The position numbers were made by a program, and so were the translations under genes. Under the pieces are notes generated by a model that searched no databases, was not told where the DNA came from, and saw only the letters and a list, made by a program, of their open reading frames with translations. A DNA stretch of 64,000 nucleotides from JBBIJO01 sp037445895 (lineage in GTDB: Bacteria > Bacteroidota > Ignavibacteria > Kapaibacteriales > UBA2268): contig JBBIJO010000012.1 in NCBI GenBank assembly GCA_037445895.1, forward strand, positions 12,395-76,394, read 5' to 3'. How positions within the stretch are numbered: position 1 is the first letter of the stretch; each line of letters starts with the position of its first letter. Positions 54,066 through 62,779 of this stretch are shown one piece after another.

Positions 54066-55618
54066 ATACTTTACCTTTATATATGAAAATTACAGGGAAA
54101 AAAGCAAATGGGATTGTCTATACTCCCCCGAAAATAGTTGAGTTAATTTTAGATAACATTGAGTATGAAAATAATATTTACAATAAAAAAATTATAGACC
54201 CATCGTGCGGAGAAGGTAATTTTTTGATAATTGTTGTAGAAAGATTTTTAAGAGATTGTATTAAAAATAATTTTAATTCCAATAAAATTAGAAAATTATT
54301 ACATGATAATATATTTGGTTTTGATATTGACAAAACTGCTATTCTTAAATGTAAAGCTTATTTAAACAACATTGCCCAAAAGTATAGAATAGATAAAGTT
54401 GAATGGAACATTTTGAACATTGATAGTCTAGATAAATCTATAACAAGACAATATTTTAATTCTTTTGACTATGTTGTAGGAAATCCCCCATATATCAGAA
54501 TCCAGCATTTAGGAAAAGAAAGGCGGGAAAGAGTCCAAAAAGATTGGTCTTTTTGTAGGAATGGTTCAACTGATGTTTATATTGCTTTTTTTGAACTTGG
54601 TTTAAATTTATTAAACGAAACAGGTCAATTGGGTTATATTACTCCAAATACTTATTTTAAGACAGAAACTGCTAAAGCATTAAGATATTATCTTATGGAG
54701 AAGAAACTTATTAAGAAAGTAATAGATTTTAATTATCACCAAGTTTTTAACGATGCAACAACATATTCAGCAATTACTATATTAGATAAGAGTTGGAAAC
54801 AGAATAAGTTTTACTACTTCAATGGATATAAAGAAGAAACAAAATATGTTGGCGAGATAGAATTATCAAATATTGATTATAATAAATGGACATTAGCATC
54901 AAACAATGTTTTAAAAAGAATTAAAGAAATTGAAACAAGGGGAAGTCCATTAGGTAAAATTGCAAAAATACACGTTGGCATAACTACCTTGGCAGATGAT
55001 TTTTATATCTTTAAAGACCCAATTATAGAAGGAGATAAGGCAACAATAAAATTAAAAGACGGGAGGACATTTATTATTGAGAAAGATATATTAAAACCAA
55101 TAATAAAAGTATCAGTTCTAAAATTACCTAATGAGGAACAAAATAGATTTATAATCTTTCCCTATAAAAAAATTTATGGGAAACATATGATTATACCAGA
55201 AGTTGAATTAAGAGATTCATTCCCATATACTTATAAATATTTCTTAGCAATTAAAGAAAGATTATTATTGAGAGATAAAGGCCGAAAAAACCCCGCAGCT
55301 TGGTATGCTTTTGGTCGTTCCCAAGGTCTTGATACTTCTTGGGGTAAGAAAATACTTGTTTCTCCTTTGAGTTTAAAGCCTAATTTCATAGTTTGGGAAA
55401 GAGAAGAATACACATTTTATGCTGGATATTGTATAAAATTTGATGGGGATTTACACTGGCTGGCTAAACAGTTAAATTCAGAGGATATGGAATTTTATAT
55501 TAAATATGTTGGGAGAGATTATCAAAACGGGTATAAATCTTATGCTAAATCTTTCATATCAAATTTTGGTGTAATTCCGTATGAGAGTAAAAAACATAAG
55601 CATCTGGCCCTTTTTTAA
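54047..55618 (+). CDS. N6-adenine DNA methyltransferase, second restriction-modification locus
   Basis: A 523-residue DNA methyltransferase. It has the family start IVYTPPKIVELILDNI, the S-adenosylmethionine-binding loop IIDPSCGEGNFL (about 48-59), and the catalytic NPPY within VVGNPPYIRIQHLG (about 142-155). A target recognition domain of about 250 residues follows; its specificity is not known. The start at 54047 overlaps the endonuclease gene by 19 bases and is preceded by AAAAGG; a later in-frame ATG at 54083 is also possible. AT-rich composition and no TCGA at all suggest transfer. It is intact and is followed by an inverted repeat. Confidence 0.92.
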   Translation: MRTKKINTLPLYMKITGKKANGIVYTPPKIVELILDNIEYENNIYNKKIIDPSCGEGNFLIIVVERFLRDCIKNNFNSNKIRKLLHDNIFGFDIDKTAILKCKAYLNNIAQKYRIDKVEWNILNIDSLDKSITRQYFNSFDYVVGNPPYIRIQHLGKERRERVQKDWSFCRNGSTDVYIAFFELGLNLLNETGQLGYITPNTYFKTETAKALRYYLMEKKLIKKVIDFNYHQVFNDATTYSAITILDKSWKQNKFYYFNGYKEETKYVGEIELSNIDYNKWTLASNNVLKRIKEIETRGSPLGKIAKIHVGITTLADDFYIFKDPIIEGDKATIKLKDGRTFIIEKDILKPIIKVSVLKLPNEEQNRFIIFPYKKIYGKHMIIPEVELRDSFPYTYKYFLAIKERLLLRDKGRKNPAAWYAFGRSQGLDTSWGKKILVSPLSLKPNFIVWEREEYTFYAGYCIKFDGDLHWLAKQLNSEDMEFYIKYVGRDYQNGYKSYAKSFISNFGVIPYESKKHKHLALF

Positions 55619-55717
55619 GTTGGTGTGATATTTATTTATCATGGCATAGAAGATTTGCGTCTTATGATTCTTATGCAAATTTTGACCGCAAAAGACTGCT
55701 TTTGTATTGTGAACGGT

Positions 55718-55772
55718 GGTAGAGACGGTATAGAATAGATTACTCGTTGTCTTGGCTTCCGCCGTCTTTACC
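55718..55772. terminator. Long inverted repeat between convergent genes
   Basis: GGTAGAGACGG (55718-55728) and CCGTCTTTACC (55762-55772) form an 11-base stem with one mismatch around a 33-base loop. It lies between the convergent methyltransferase and thiamine-binding genes and may stop transcription from both. Confidence 0.4.
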
Positions 55773-55792
55773 TCGGTAAAAGTGTTTAGAGG

Positions 55793-56101
55793 TTATATTT
55801 TGATTTCGCGGTTCAGCAAAGTTTGAACTTTTTGGATTTTCGATTGCATTCGGGATTGTTCGCCGCGCCGCCAATCCACTTTAATTGTGGTGTAAATTCG
55901 GTTACATTGTGGCTCGAGAATTTTGAAACATTCAGAAATTAGAGCAAAAACTTCGTCCCAATCGCCTTCTAAAATTGTTCCCATTGGTGTTAAACGATAG
56001 GTAATTCCACTTTTATCGATGTAGTCTATTACCTGCGCAACATATTGGCTAACGCTTTCTCCTTTGTCGGTTGGAAACATAGAAAACTCAACAAGAACCA
56101 T
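55793..56101 (-). CDS. MTH1187/YkoF-type thiamine-binding protein
   Basis: A 102-residue cytoplasmic protein of the MTH1187 family. It starts VLVEFSMFPTDKGESVSQYV and has SGITYRLTPMGTILEGDWDE in the middle, the usual signature, followed by a helix and CNRIYTTIKVDWRRG. Family members bind thiamine or related compounds and form tetramers; their physiological role is not settled. Length is typical (about 100). It is transcribed towards the methyltransferase gene and appears to be a single-gene unit. Confidence 0.88.
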   Translation of the reverse strand: MVLVEFSMFPTDKGESVSQYVAQVIDYIDKSGITYRLTPMGTILEGDWDEVFALISECFKILEPQCNRIYTTIKVDWRRGEQSRMQSKIQKVQTLLNREIKI

Positions 56102-56599
56102 CTTTCCCTCCTTCGTTTAGTAAACCAAAAGGTAAATTAAACAATATGTTGAAATTGAAAAAATGTTATTAATTTTGCTCCAAGATTTTTGAAGAATTTA
56201 AAGTGAAAATCTAATATTTTAAGCCTCGCCATTCCTTCGACAAATAGGAGTGAAAAAAAGTAATTTTTTTGCAAGATGTTGTGTAACTTTTTTATGAATA
56301 TTTTTGTCTTAATATCGTCCGGAAATTAAGCGGACAAGAAAAATGTATTGGTTAGCGACAAAAAAGGAAACCTTATCGAGCCCCTCGGAGGTGGAACAAA
56401 ATATATGTTTCACAAATCAATAGGTGGAGCTATGTTCAAACTCAATACAAATTTAACAAAGCGTAGCAAAAGCGTCTTTATTTTGGCGCTGCCGTTCAAA
56501 TTCTCGGCGAAGTTTGTTGTTTTATTTCTTGGCTTGCTTGGTGCAATGACTCTTGCAATTCAACAACCAATGTTTAATGTTAAAAAATTGAGGTTTACA
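56102..56599. other. Spacer between divergent genes
   Basis: About 500 bases separate the thiamine-binding gene from the M28-like pseudogene. An open frame in the pseudogene's direction extends back to 56348, but that part has no family match and a signal peptide appears only after the later ATG at 56600, so I treat it as leader or former coding DNA. A hydrophobic run (VLFLGLLGAMTLAIQQP) is encoded in it. No clear hairpin or promoter was found. Confidence 0.4.
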
Positions 56600-57824
56600 A
56601 TGGAAAGAATAAAATTGTTGAATTTATTGGCAATTATTGTTATTGTTGCTTTCCCATTTTGGGCAAATAGTAAATCAAGCGACAGTACAGTTAAAAAAAT
56701 AGTTGCTCGAATCGATACGACGAACATCGACAACATAATCAAGGATTTATCGGGGGAAAATCCAGTAGTTGTTGAAGGGAAAGAATATGTAATCAATAAT
56801 CGAAGTAATTTATATATGCTTGGCAAAATGAATCCATTGAATCCGATAGCAGCGAAATATGTTTACTACAAGTTTTTGGAGTATGGTTATAGCCCAAATT
56901 ATGTAGAAGTGCCATATCATCCCTCTTATCCAGACATAAAGTTAGAAACAATTTATGCGATAAAACTGGGTAGAGTAAGTCCGAAGAATGTGATTGTCTT
57001 TGCAGCATCGCACGATTCATATTCAATTGATTCAATTGCACCGGGAGCGAACGAAAATGCCTCGGGATTATCAGTAGTGCTCGAAGCGGCTCGAATTTTC
57101 AGTAAACTCGAAACAGAAAATACAATCATATTTGTTTCTTTCGATGATATGAACAATACTGGTTCGGGTGCAAGTCACTTTGTTGATTCTTTAGAAAATG
57201 CCGAAACTGACCAAATACGTTCGATTTATCCTGACATTATTGGAAATTCAGGCGGGGAAGGAACAATAGTCGGAAGTAGCGACACAGTTAAAAGCAAAAA
57301 TTTGATTGACGATTTTATCTATATTTCTAACCTGCTTGATTTAAATACGATAATTGCAGGAATAACAAAGAGTTCCTCCTCGGTTAGCTTCCCTGGAAAT
57401 AATAATGAGGATGTATATTTCCACAGAAAATCCCCGCCATTTCCACCATTTGTCAAGACGAAGGACGACACTTTCGGTAATCTGGAATTGGAATATTTAC
57501 ATAATAACGGACGGATTGCAATTGGAACGTTAGCATATATTGCTGGTGTAATAGATTCAACTTTAACACTACAAAGCAGCAATCCAGAGGAGGAAATTTA
57601 CTTATATCCAAATCCCACAGAGAGCAAACTAACAGTTTACAATCTTTGGTCTAATTCCAGTGAAGTTAAAATTAATATTTATAACACATTAGGCGAACGA
57701 GTTGGAAGTCTTGAAGTTGGGCATTTACAATCACAAACAATAGAATTTACCCTTGGGGCTATATTTGCTGCAAGTAGTTAATAGCGACGGCAAAACAGTA
57801 TTTCGTAAATTTATAAAACGGTAG
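56600..57824 (+). pseudogene. M28-peptidase-like T9SS cargo gene with a 3' frameshift and lost catalytic residues
   Basis: From the ATG at 56600 (GAGG upstream) a signal peptide is followed by an M28-like domain. The H and D of FAASHDSYSI (138-139) are kept. The GADDNASG metal site reads GANENASG (149-156), and the FDAEE pair reads FDDMN (181-185), so two of the catalytic and zinc ligands are missing. A T9SS sorting domain starts normally (YLYPNPTESKLTVYNL, then NIYNTLGERVGSL), but the frame ends early at 57781. Shifting one base near 57741-57748 restores NLPLGLYLLQVVNSDGKTVF and a normal end at 57824. The truncated protein would lack the anchoring end, so the gene is probably dead. Confidence 0.72.
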
Positions 57825-57949
57825 GAGGCGATTGCTCGAGCAATGGAAGTAGAAATTGAGAGCCTTCGATGTCGATGATGGATATAAAAAATTGTGGTTT
57901 TGCAACGAGGCTTTTTCTATGGATTCCTATATTAGTTGGCACCATAAAT

Positions 57950-58717
57950 TTAGATTATTTCTATTTCTTTTTGCTCAATCCAACCTATGTTGCCGTTTGG
58001 AATGCGAATTTTGAACCATTTTCCTACTCGGTCGAGGATTTGTATTTTTGTTCCTTGATGTAAAATGAAAAGGTCGGTAGAATTTTCTTCGGGCGAGCTT
58101 TTTATATAGGAATTTATTGCAAAAACTATTGCATAGTCCTTGCTATCTTCGTTGTGGAAACGTGAATATGCAAGCACTGAATTCATCACAAATAGAAGAA
58201 GAAAAGAAAAACCCAAGGCAAACAAAGCTTTTTTGAAAGTAGTGTTATTTAGCACAAGAAGTAATGCAAAAGCGAAAGCAGAAAGCCAAATAGAAGCAAT
58301 TGCTAAAATTGTCCAAGTTTTGGAATTATAGGCATCGACGAGTTTTTCCCACCATTGAACCAAAAAGAATTTAGGAACCTCATCGAATTTGTCGACGATT
58401 CGTAGGTTTGCCATTTGCAGGTTGAAATTTATATCTTCGTCGGAAGGGTCGATTCGGCGAGCACGCTCGTAGTAAAGAATTGCAAAGTGGAATTGATTTA
58501 ATCTGTAATAAGAATTGGCAAGGTTGAATAAAATTTCTTTCGAAGCATATCCGTTCGAAAGAATTTGGCGGTAAAGCTCAATCGCATTGTTGTAGTCGGC
58601 TTTTCGGTAGAATTGATTCGCACGATTAAAAGCTTCGTAAGGATTGAACTTATTGCTTGCTAATAAGATACAAGTTGACAATACAAGAGTTGCTAATACA
58701 ACAAAAATAGGTTTCAT
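57950..58717 (-). CDS. batE: BatE-like protein: TPR repeats, two membrane helices, SH3-like domain
   Basis: A 255-residue inner membrane protein. After a signal anchor come TPR repeats (about 25-110; DYNNAIELYRQILSNGYASK), two membrane helices (about 136-155 and 165-185), and a C-terminal SH3-like domain (DLFILHQGTKIQILDRVGKW). This is the BatE layout from the Bacteroides aerotolerance operon, a group linked to oxidative stress tolerance and envelope integrity. It overlaps batD by 4 bases. batA, batB and batC, usually upstream, are not in the window. Confidence 0.85.
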   Translation of the reverse strand: MKPIFVVLATLVLSTCILLASNKFNPYEAFNRANQFYRKADYNNAIELYRQILSNGYASKEILFNLANSYYRLNQFHFAILYYERARRIDPSDEDINFNLQMANLRIVDKFDEVPKFFLVQWWEKLVDAYNSKTWTILAIASIWLSAFAFALLLVLNNTTFKKALFALGFSFLLLFVMNSVLAYSRFHNEDSKDYAIVFAINSYIKSSPEENSTDLFILHQGTKIQILDRVGKWFKIRIPNGNIGWIEQKEIEII

Positions 58718-60558
58718 ACCAACTTCTCGCCAAGATTGGACAGGACTTCGACAGCGTTGCTATAAATAACTTCCAATGGTTGATTATCCCCCAGCGGCGA
58801 ATAGCGCGCTTGTTCACAAAAGTTTATGACATTTATGAGTTGTTCGATTTCATTAGGATTTAACCCGAGTTCCGCAAGTCGGGTGCGAATTGTAGCTTTT
58901 GTTAAATCGGTTGGCGAAATATTAAGTTTATTTGCAACGAAACCCCAAAGAGCGCGAGCAGTTTCTTCGTAGAATTGTTCCTTTTTGCCATCGGACATAA
59001 ATCTTTTTGCGATTGAAAGGTGCTTTCGAGCGATTGTTTTGGCTCGTTTTTGTTTCAAAAGGATAACATTCCCTTCGAGTTGTGTTTTTCGGCGATTAAA
59101 AACAAACAGAATAAACCACAATGCAACTGGTAAAGCCGAAAGCACGAAAAAGATTGGGGACGCCCATAAAGTCGTGTTGCTACTCGAAAATTTCGGATGG
59201 TTCGTCTTGATGTAGCGAATATCTTGACCAATTAATTTTACATCTTCTTTTTTAATGCCTGTAGCAAAACTCTGTGTCCCAATGCCTTTTTCTACCTCTA
59301 AATTAAAGGGGTTGGAACTAAGCGTTACATATTCTTTCCGTGATAAATCGAAATAAGCAAATTTAATAGGCTCTATTTTAAATTTACCTGGGTTTTTAGG
59401 GATTAAATAGTATTCGAAGACGATATTACCGGTAACGCCTGTTGGCGAAACATTTGTGTTGTCAATTAGTTTGGGTTCGTAAACATCGAAGTCGTTAGGT
59501 AGAGCAAGGTTAAAAGGAGAAAGGAGCTTTAAGTTTCCTTTTCCGGAAATTTGAACCCGAAGAGTTGCAACTTCGCCTGTTTTAACTTTATCTTTATCGA
59601 GCCAGGCTTTCATTTGCATCGCACCAACCCCACCGTGAAAATCGGCAGGTTGGTTGCCCGGCAAAGGGAGGACTTTTATCGAAGTGGGTTTCGATTTTAC
59701 TGTGTAAGAAAAATCTTTGTAGCGATTCGAAAAGAAAGGGTCATTGAAAAATGGGTCATCGAACAACATATCGAATGGGTCTCGGCTTCGTTTTTTTTGC
59801 TGTTGAACTAAAAGCCGAACAACAAATTCGATTTCCATTGGGTCGATAGGCAAATTCCCGACTTGTTGAGGGATAAGAACAACTTGCTTCAAATCTGCAA
59901 CCCGATAAGGCACTCCGTTAATATTTTCTGTGGTAAATTTCAGTTCTTTAATACCAAAGTCTTGTGTCCAAAAACCATTGAAGCTTGGCATTTTGGGAAC
60001 CGATATGTTTACTATATTTAAATTGGGATGAACATAGAGTTTATAAGTAGCAACGATAGTTTCGCCGAGATATGCTTGGGATTTATCGATAACTAGTCGG
60101 ATAAATAGATTATTGCGTATGATTTCGTTGGCTTGTTCGCCGAGCGATTTCTCCGACGATGGTTGTTTCGCGGCATTTTGCGGAGCCGACTTGCTTACCG
60201 AAATTGTTATAGAGTTCGAGCTAAGCACTTTGCCATCGACGGTAATTTTAGCTGGTTCTATAGTGTAAGTTCCAGCAACATCGGCAGACAAAATATAGAT
60301 AAATGATAGAGAACTCGAAACTTGCCCATTGATAATTTGTGTGCTCATCGACCGACTTGGGCCTGCAAGAACGGTAAATCCTTTGAAACTCGGTGGCTGA
60401 AAATTTTTCCCAGACGTTGAATTTAAAGTAAAAGTAATTTGTATTTGCTCGCCAACTTGCGCGTTAGTAGTACTCGCCTTCGCAGTAAAGGAATTGTCGG
60501 CAAATACTTTCGACACACATATTGTAACTAAAACAATCAAAAAGATTGTTTTTTTCAT
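58714..60558 (-). CDS. batD: BatD-like protein with repeated beta-sandwich domains
   Basis: A 614-residue envelope protein matching BatD. A signal peptide is followed by oxygen-tolerance domains (FTAKASTTNAQVGEQIQITF, then SLSFIYILSADVAGTYTIEP), further beta-sandwich units, a membrane helix at about 470-490 (WASPIFFVLSALPVALWFIL), and a cytoplasmic helical tail with ARKHLSIAKRFM. The stop of this gene overlaps the start of batE by 4 bases. panB lies 57 bases upstream in the same direction, so a shared transcript is possible. The role of BatD is not known beyond its link to oxygen tolerance. Confidence 0.88.
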   Translation of the reverse strand: MKKTIFLIVLVTICVSKVFADNSFTAKASTTNAQVGEQIQITFTLNSTSGKNFQPPSFKGFTVLAGPSRSMSTQIINGQVSSSLSFIYILSADVAGTYTIEPAKITVDGKVLSSNSITISVSKSAPQNAAKQPSSEKSLGEQANEIIRNNLFIRLVIDKSQAYLGETIVATYKLYVHPNLNIVNISVPKMPSFNGFWTQDFGIKELKFTTENINGVPYRVADLKQVVLIPQQVGNLPIDPMEIEFVVRLLVQQQKKRSRDPFDMLFDDPFFNDPFFSNRYKDFSYTVKSKPTSIKVLPLPGNQPADFHGGVGAMQMKAWLDKDKVKTGEVATLRVQISGKGNLKLLSPFNLALPNDFDVYEPKLIDNTNVSPTGVTGNIVFEYYLIPKNPGKFKIEPIKFAYFDLSRKEYVTLSSNPFNLEVEKGIGTQSFATGIKKEDVKLIGQDIRYIKTNHPKFSSSNTTLWASPIFFVLSALPVALWFILFVFNRRKTQLEGNVILLKQKRAKTIARKHLSIAKRFMSDGKKEQFYEETARALWGFVANKLNISPTDLTKATIRTRLAELGLNPNEIEQLINVINFCEQARYSPLGDNQPLEVIYSNAVEVLSNLGEKLV

Positions 60559-60615
60559 ATAAAAATTCTCTTTTGTTCAAAGTGTATAGAAGGAAAAAAA
60601 ACAAAAAAATTTTGT

Positions 60616-61446
60616 TTAATAACTTTCGCTCTCGTTTGGGAAACTCTGATTTCGAACATCCTCGCCGTAATGTATGGAAGCTTCCATTATAGTTTGATAC
60701 AACTGGCTATAGCGGCGAACGAAACGCGGATTGAAGTCAATAGTCAGCCCAAGCATATCTGTATAAACAAGAATTTGACCGTCGCAATGTGGACCGGCAC
60801 CAATGCCAATAGTAGGTATTGCCAATGTTTCGGTAATTTTTTTCGCAAGCTGAGCGGGAATTTTTTCGAGCACTACGGCAAATGCTCCCGCTTGTTCGAG
60901 CATTATTGCATCCTGGAATATGGATTCAGCCTCTTGTGGGTCTTTCCCACGTGCACGATATGAGCCAAATTTATGGATGCTTTGTGGAGTAAGTCCAACG
61001 TGTCCCATTACCGGAATTCCGCTTTCCGTCATTCGTTTGATTGCTTGTAGAATGATTTCGCTTGCTCCCTCGAGTTTCACTCCTCCGCAACCAGTCTCCT
61101 TCATAATTTTGCCAGCATTGGTAAATGCTTCGTCGGCAGATACTTGGAATGTCATAAATGGCATATCGGCGATGACAAGCGGCCTTTTCGCTCCTCGAAC
61201 AACCGCTTTTGTATGGTAAATAATATCCTCTAATGTAACTGGAATCGTTGTTTCGAGACCTTGAACTACGTTACCAAGTGAATCACCAACGAGGATAACG
61301 TCCACCCCACTCTCATCAAAAATTCGAGCAATAAGAGCATCGTAAGCCGTTAAACAAACAACTTTTTGCCCGGCTTTTTTCATTTCTTGCAACCGAAAAG
61401 TGGTAACTTTTCGGGGATCTACATTTGTGCTACCAATATAATCCAT
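60616..61446 (-). CDS. panB: 3-methyl-2-oxobutanoate hydroxymethyltransferase
   Basis: A 276-residue TIM-barrel enzyme that makes ketopantoate for pantothenate and coenzyme A synthesis. Signature residues are present: D55 in GDSLGNVV, D94 in ADMPFMTF, K124 and E126 in GVKLEG, H149 in GHVGLTPQ, and E194 in VLEKIPA. Length is normal (about 265-280). It is upstream of batD on the same strand. panC and panD are not in the window. About 240 bases of AT-rich spacer separate it from the divergent leucine-rich repeat gene. Confidence 0.96.
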   Translation of the reverse strand: MDYIGSTNVDPRKVTTFRLQEMKKAGQKVVCLTAYDALIARIFDESGVDVILVGDSLGNVVQGLETTIPVTLEDIIYHTKAVVRGAKRPLVIADMPFMTFQVSADEAFTNAGKIMKETGCGGVKLEGASEIILQAIKRMTESGIPVMGHVGLTPQSIHKFGSYRARGKDPQEAESIFQDAIMLEQAGAFAVVLEKIPAQLAKKITETLAIPTIGIGAGPHCDGQILVYTDMLGLTIDFNPRFVRRYSQLYQTIMEASIHYGEDVRNQSFPNESESY

Positions 61447-61685
61447 TTCTTCCCTTCCAATTTAAAATTTACAAAATAAGAAAAAAATACACATATAAAA
61501 ACCAACGGTAACGTTTGTCTGTTAATTATCCGTTTTATTCTTTTGCTACTTAATTTGAGTAAATTTAAGTAAAAATTACACAACTCTGTCATCAAAAATG
61601 TTAAAGATATTTTGTAATTTTTCTTTTGTCTATTTTTTAAAATATTCATATTTTATACTTTGTTTAATTAATAATCTCATTTATT

Positions 61686-62627
61686 ATGAATAATAAAATA
61701 GAAAGTTTAAAATCGACTGTAACGGAAAAAACATTTACACAGCTACGGGAGCTATTAAAAAACCCTTTAGGAATTAGGAAGCTCGATCTTCATCTTAAAA
61801 GTTTCGAGGAGATTCCCGAAATAATTTTCGAGTTCAAAAACCTCGAAGAGTTAAATTTGCGTAATAATCATCTTTCGAGTTTACCCGAATGGTTCAAAGA
61901 ATTAGATTCTTTGATGAAACTCGAACTCGGAGGCAACAATTTCGTGGAATTTCCATCGGTTGTATCGCATCTTAAAAATCTTGTTTATCTCGATATGAGT
62001 TGGAACCAATTAACCATTGTTGCCGAGGAAATTGCCAATCTAAACAATCTTGAAAGGTTAAGTCTAAACCATAACGGAATAAACTCCCTTCCCGAAAGTA
62101 TTGGAAAGCTTACCAATCTTCGCACTCTTGAATTAAACAACAATCAAATTCAAACACTTCCAAAGTCCATTGGAAATCTCGAAAATCTTGAAGAACTTTT
62201 TTTATTCGAAAATAAAATTACATTTCTACCCGAAACAGTTGGAAATCTCAAAAATTTAAAGAAACTTGAATTGCAAGAAAATCAATTAAAAGAACTACCC
62301 GAAACTATCGGAAACCTCGAACAGCTTGTAAAGCTAAGAATATACAAAAATTTTCTCCAAACTCTTCCAAACAGCATTGGGAACTTGAAAAATTTAACGA
62401 AACTACTTCTCTACGAAAATCAAATTGCCTCTTTACCCGAAACTATAGGAAAGTTGAGCAACCTCGAGGAACTCGATTTGAGTGGGAACGAGCTTTCGAC
62501 GTTGCCCGAAACTATCTTTAATTTGAAGAGGCTAACAAAGCTTTCTCTTTCGAATAATACTTTTCCAGTTGATTTTATATTTATCGTCAAAGAAAAAATG
62601 CCAAATACTTTTGTCGATTTAGATTAA
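61686..62627 (+). CDS. Leucine-rich repeat protein
   Basis: A 313-residue protein made of about eleven 23-residue leucine-rich repeats of the LPxxIGNLxNLxxLxLxxNxI type (for example SLPESIGKLTNLRTLELNNN). No signal peptide or membrane helix is seen, so it is probably cytoplasmic. Such proteins bind other proteins; no catalytic domain is fused to it. The repeat region runs from about residue 45 to the end. It is a single-gene unit, divergent from panB. Confidence 0.9.
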   Translation: MNNKIESLKSTVTEKTFTQLRELLKNPLGIRKLDLHLKSFEEIPEIIFEFKNLEELNLRNNHLSSLPEWFKELDSLMKLELGGNNFVEFPSVVSHLKNLVYLDMSWNQLTIVAEEIANLNNLERLSLNHNGINSLPESIGKLTNLRTLELNNNQIQTLPKSIGNLENLEELFLFENKITFLPETVGNLKNLKKLELQENQLKELPETIGNLEQLVKLRIYKNFLQTLPNSIGNLKNLTKLLLYENQIASLPETIGKLSNLEELDLSGNELSTLPETIFNLKRLTKLSLSNNTFPVDFIFIVKEKMPNTFVDLD

Positions 62628-62779
62628 TGTGGAGCCAATGTTTTTTTCAATAATCTGTAACAAATTAATTATAAAATTGTTATTATTTGTTTAATAAATT
62701 ATGAATTAAATTTTTTTGTTAAATTTAACATTTGTAAAAAAGAAATATTGTTTATGTTCAAATAATTATAGGGGTTAAA

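Noticed and set aside
56348..56599. Longer start of the M28-like gene
   Set aside because: The extra 84 codons contain no family match, and the signal peptide appears only after the ATG at 56600.
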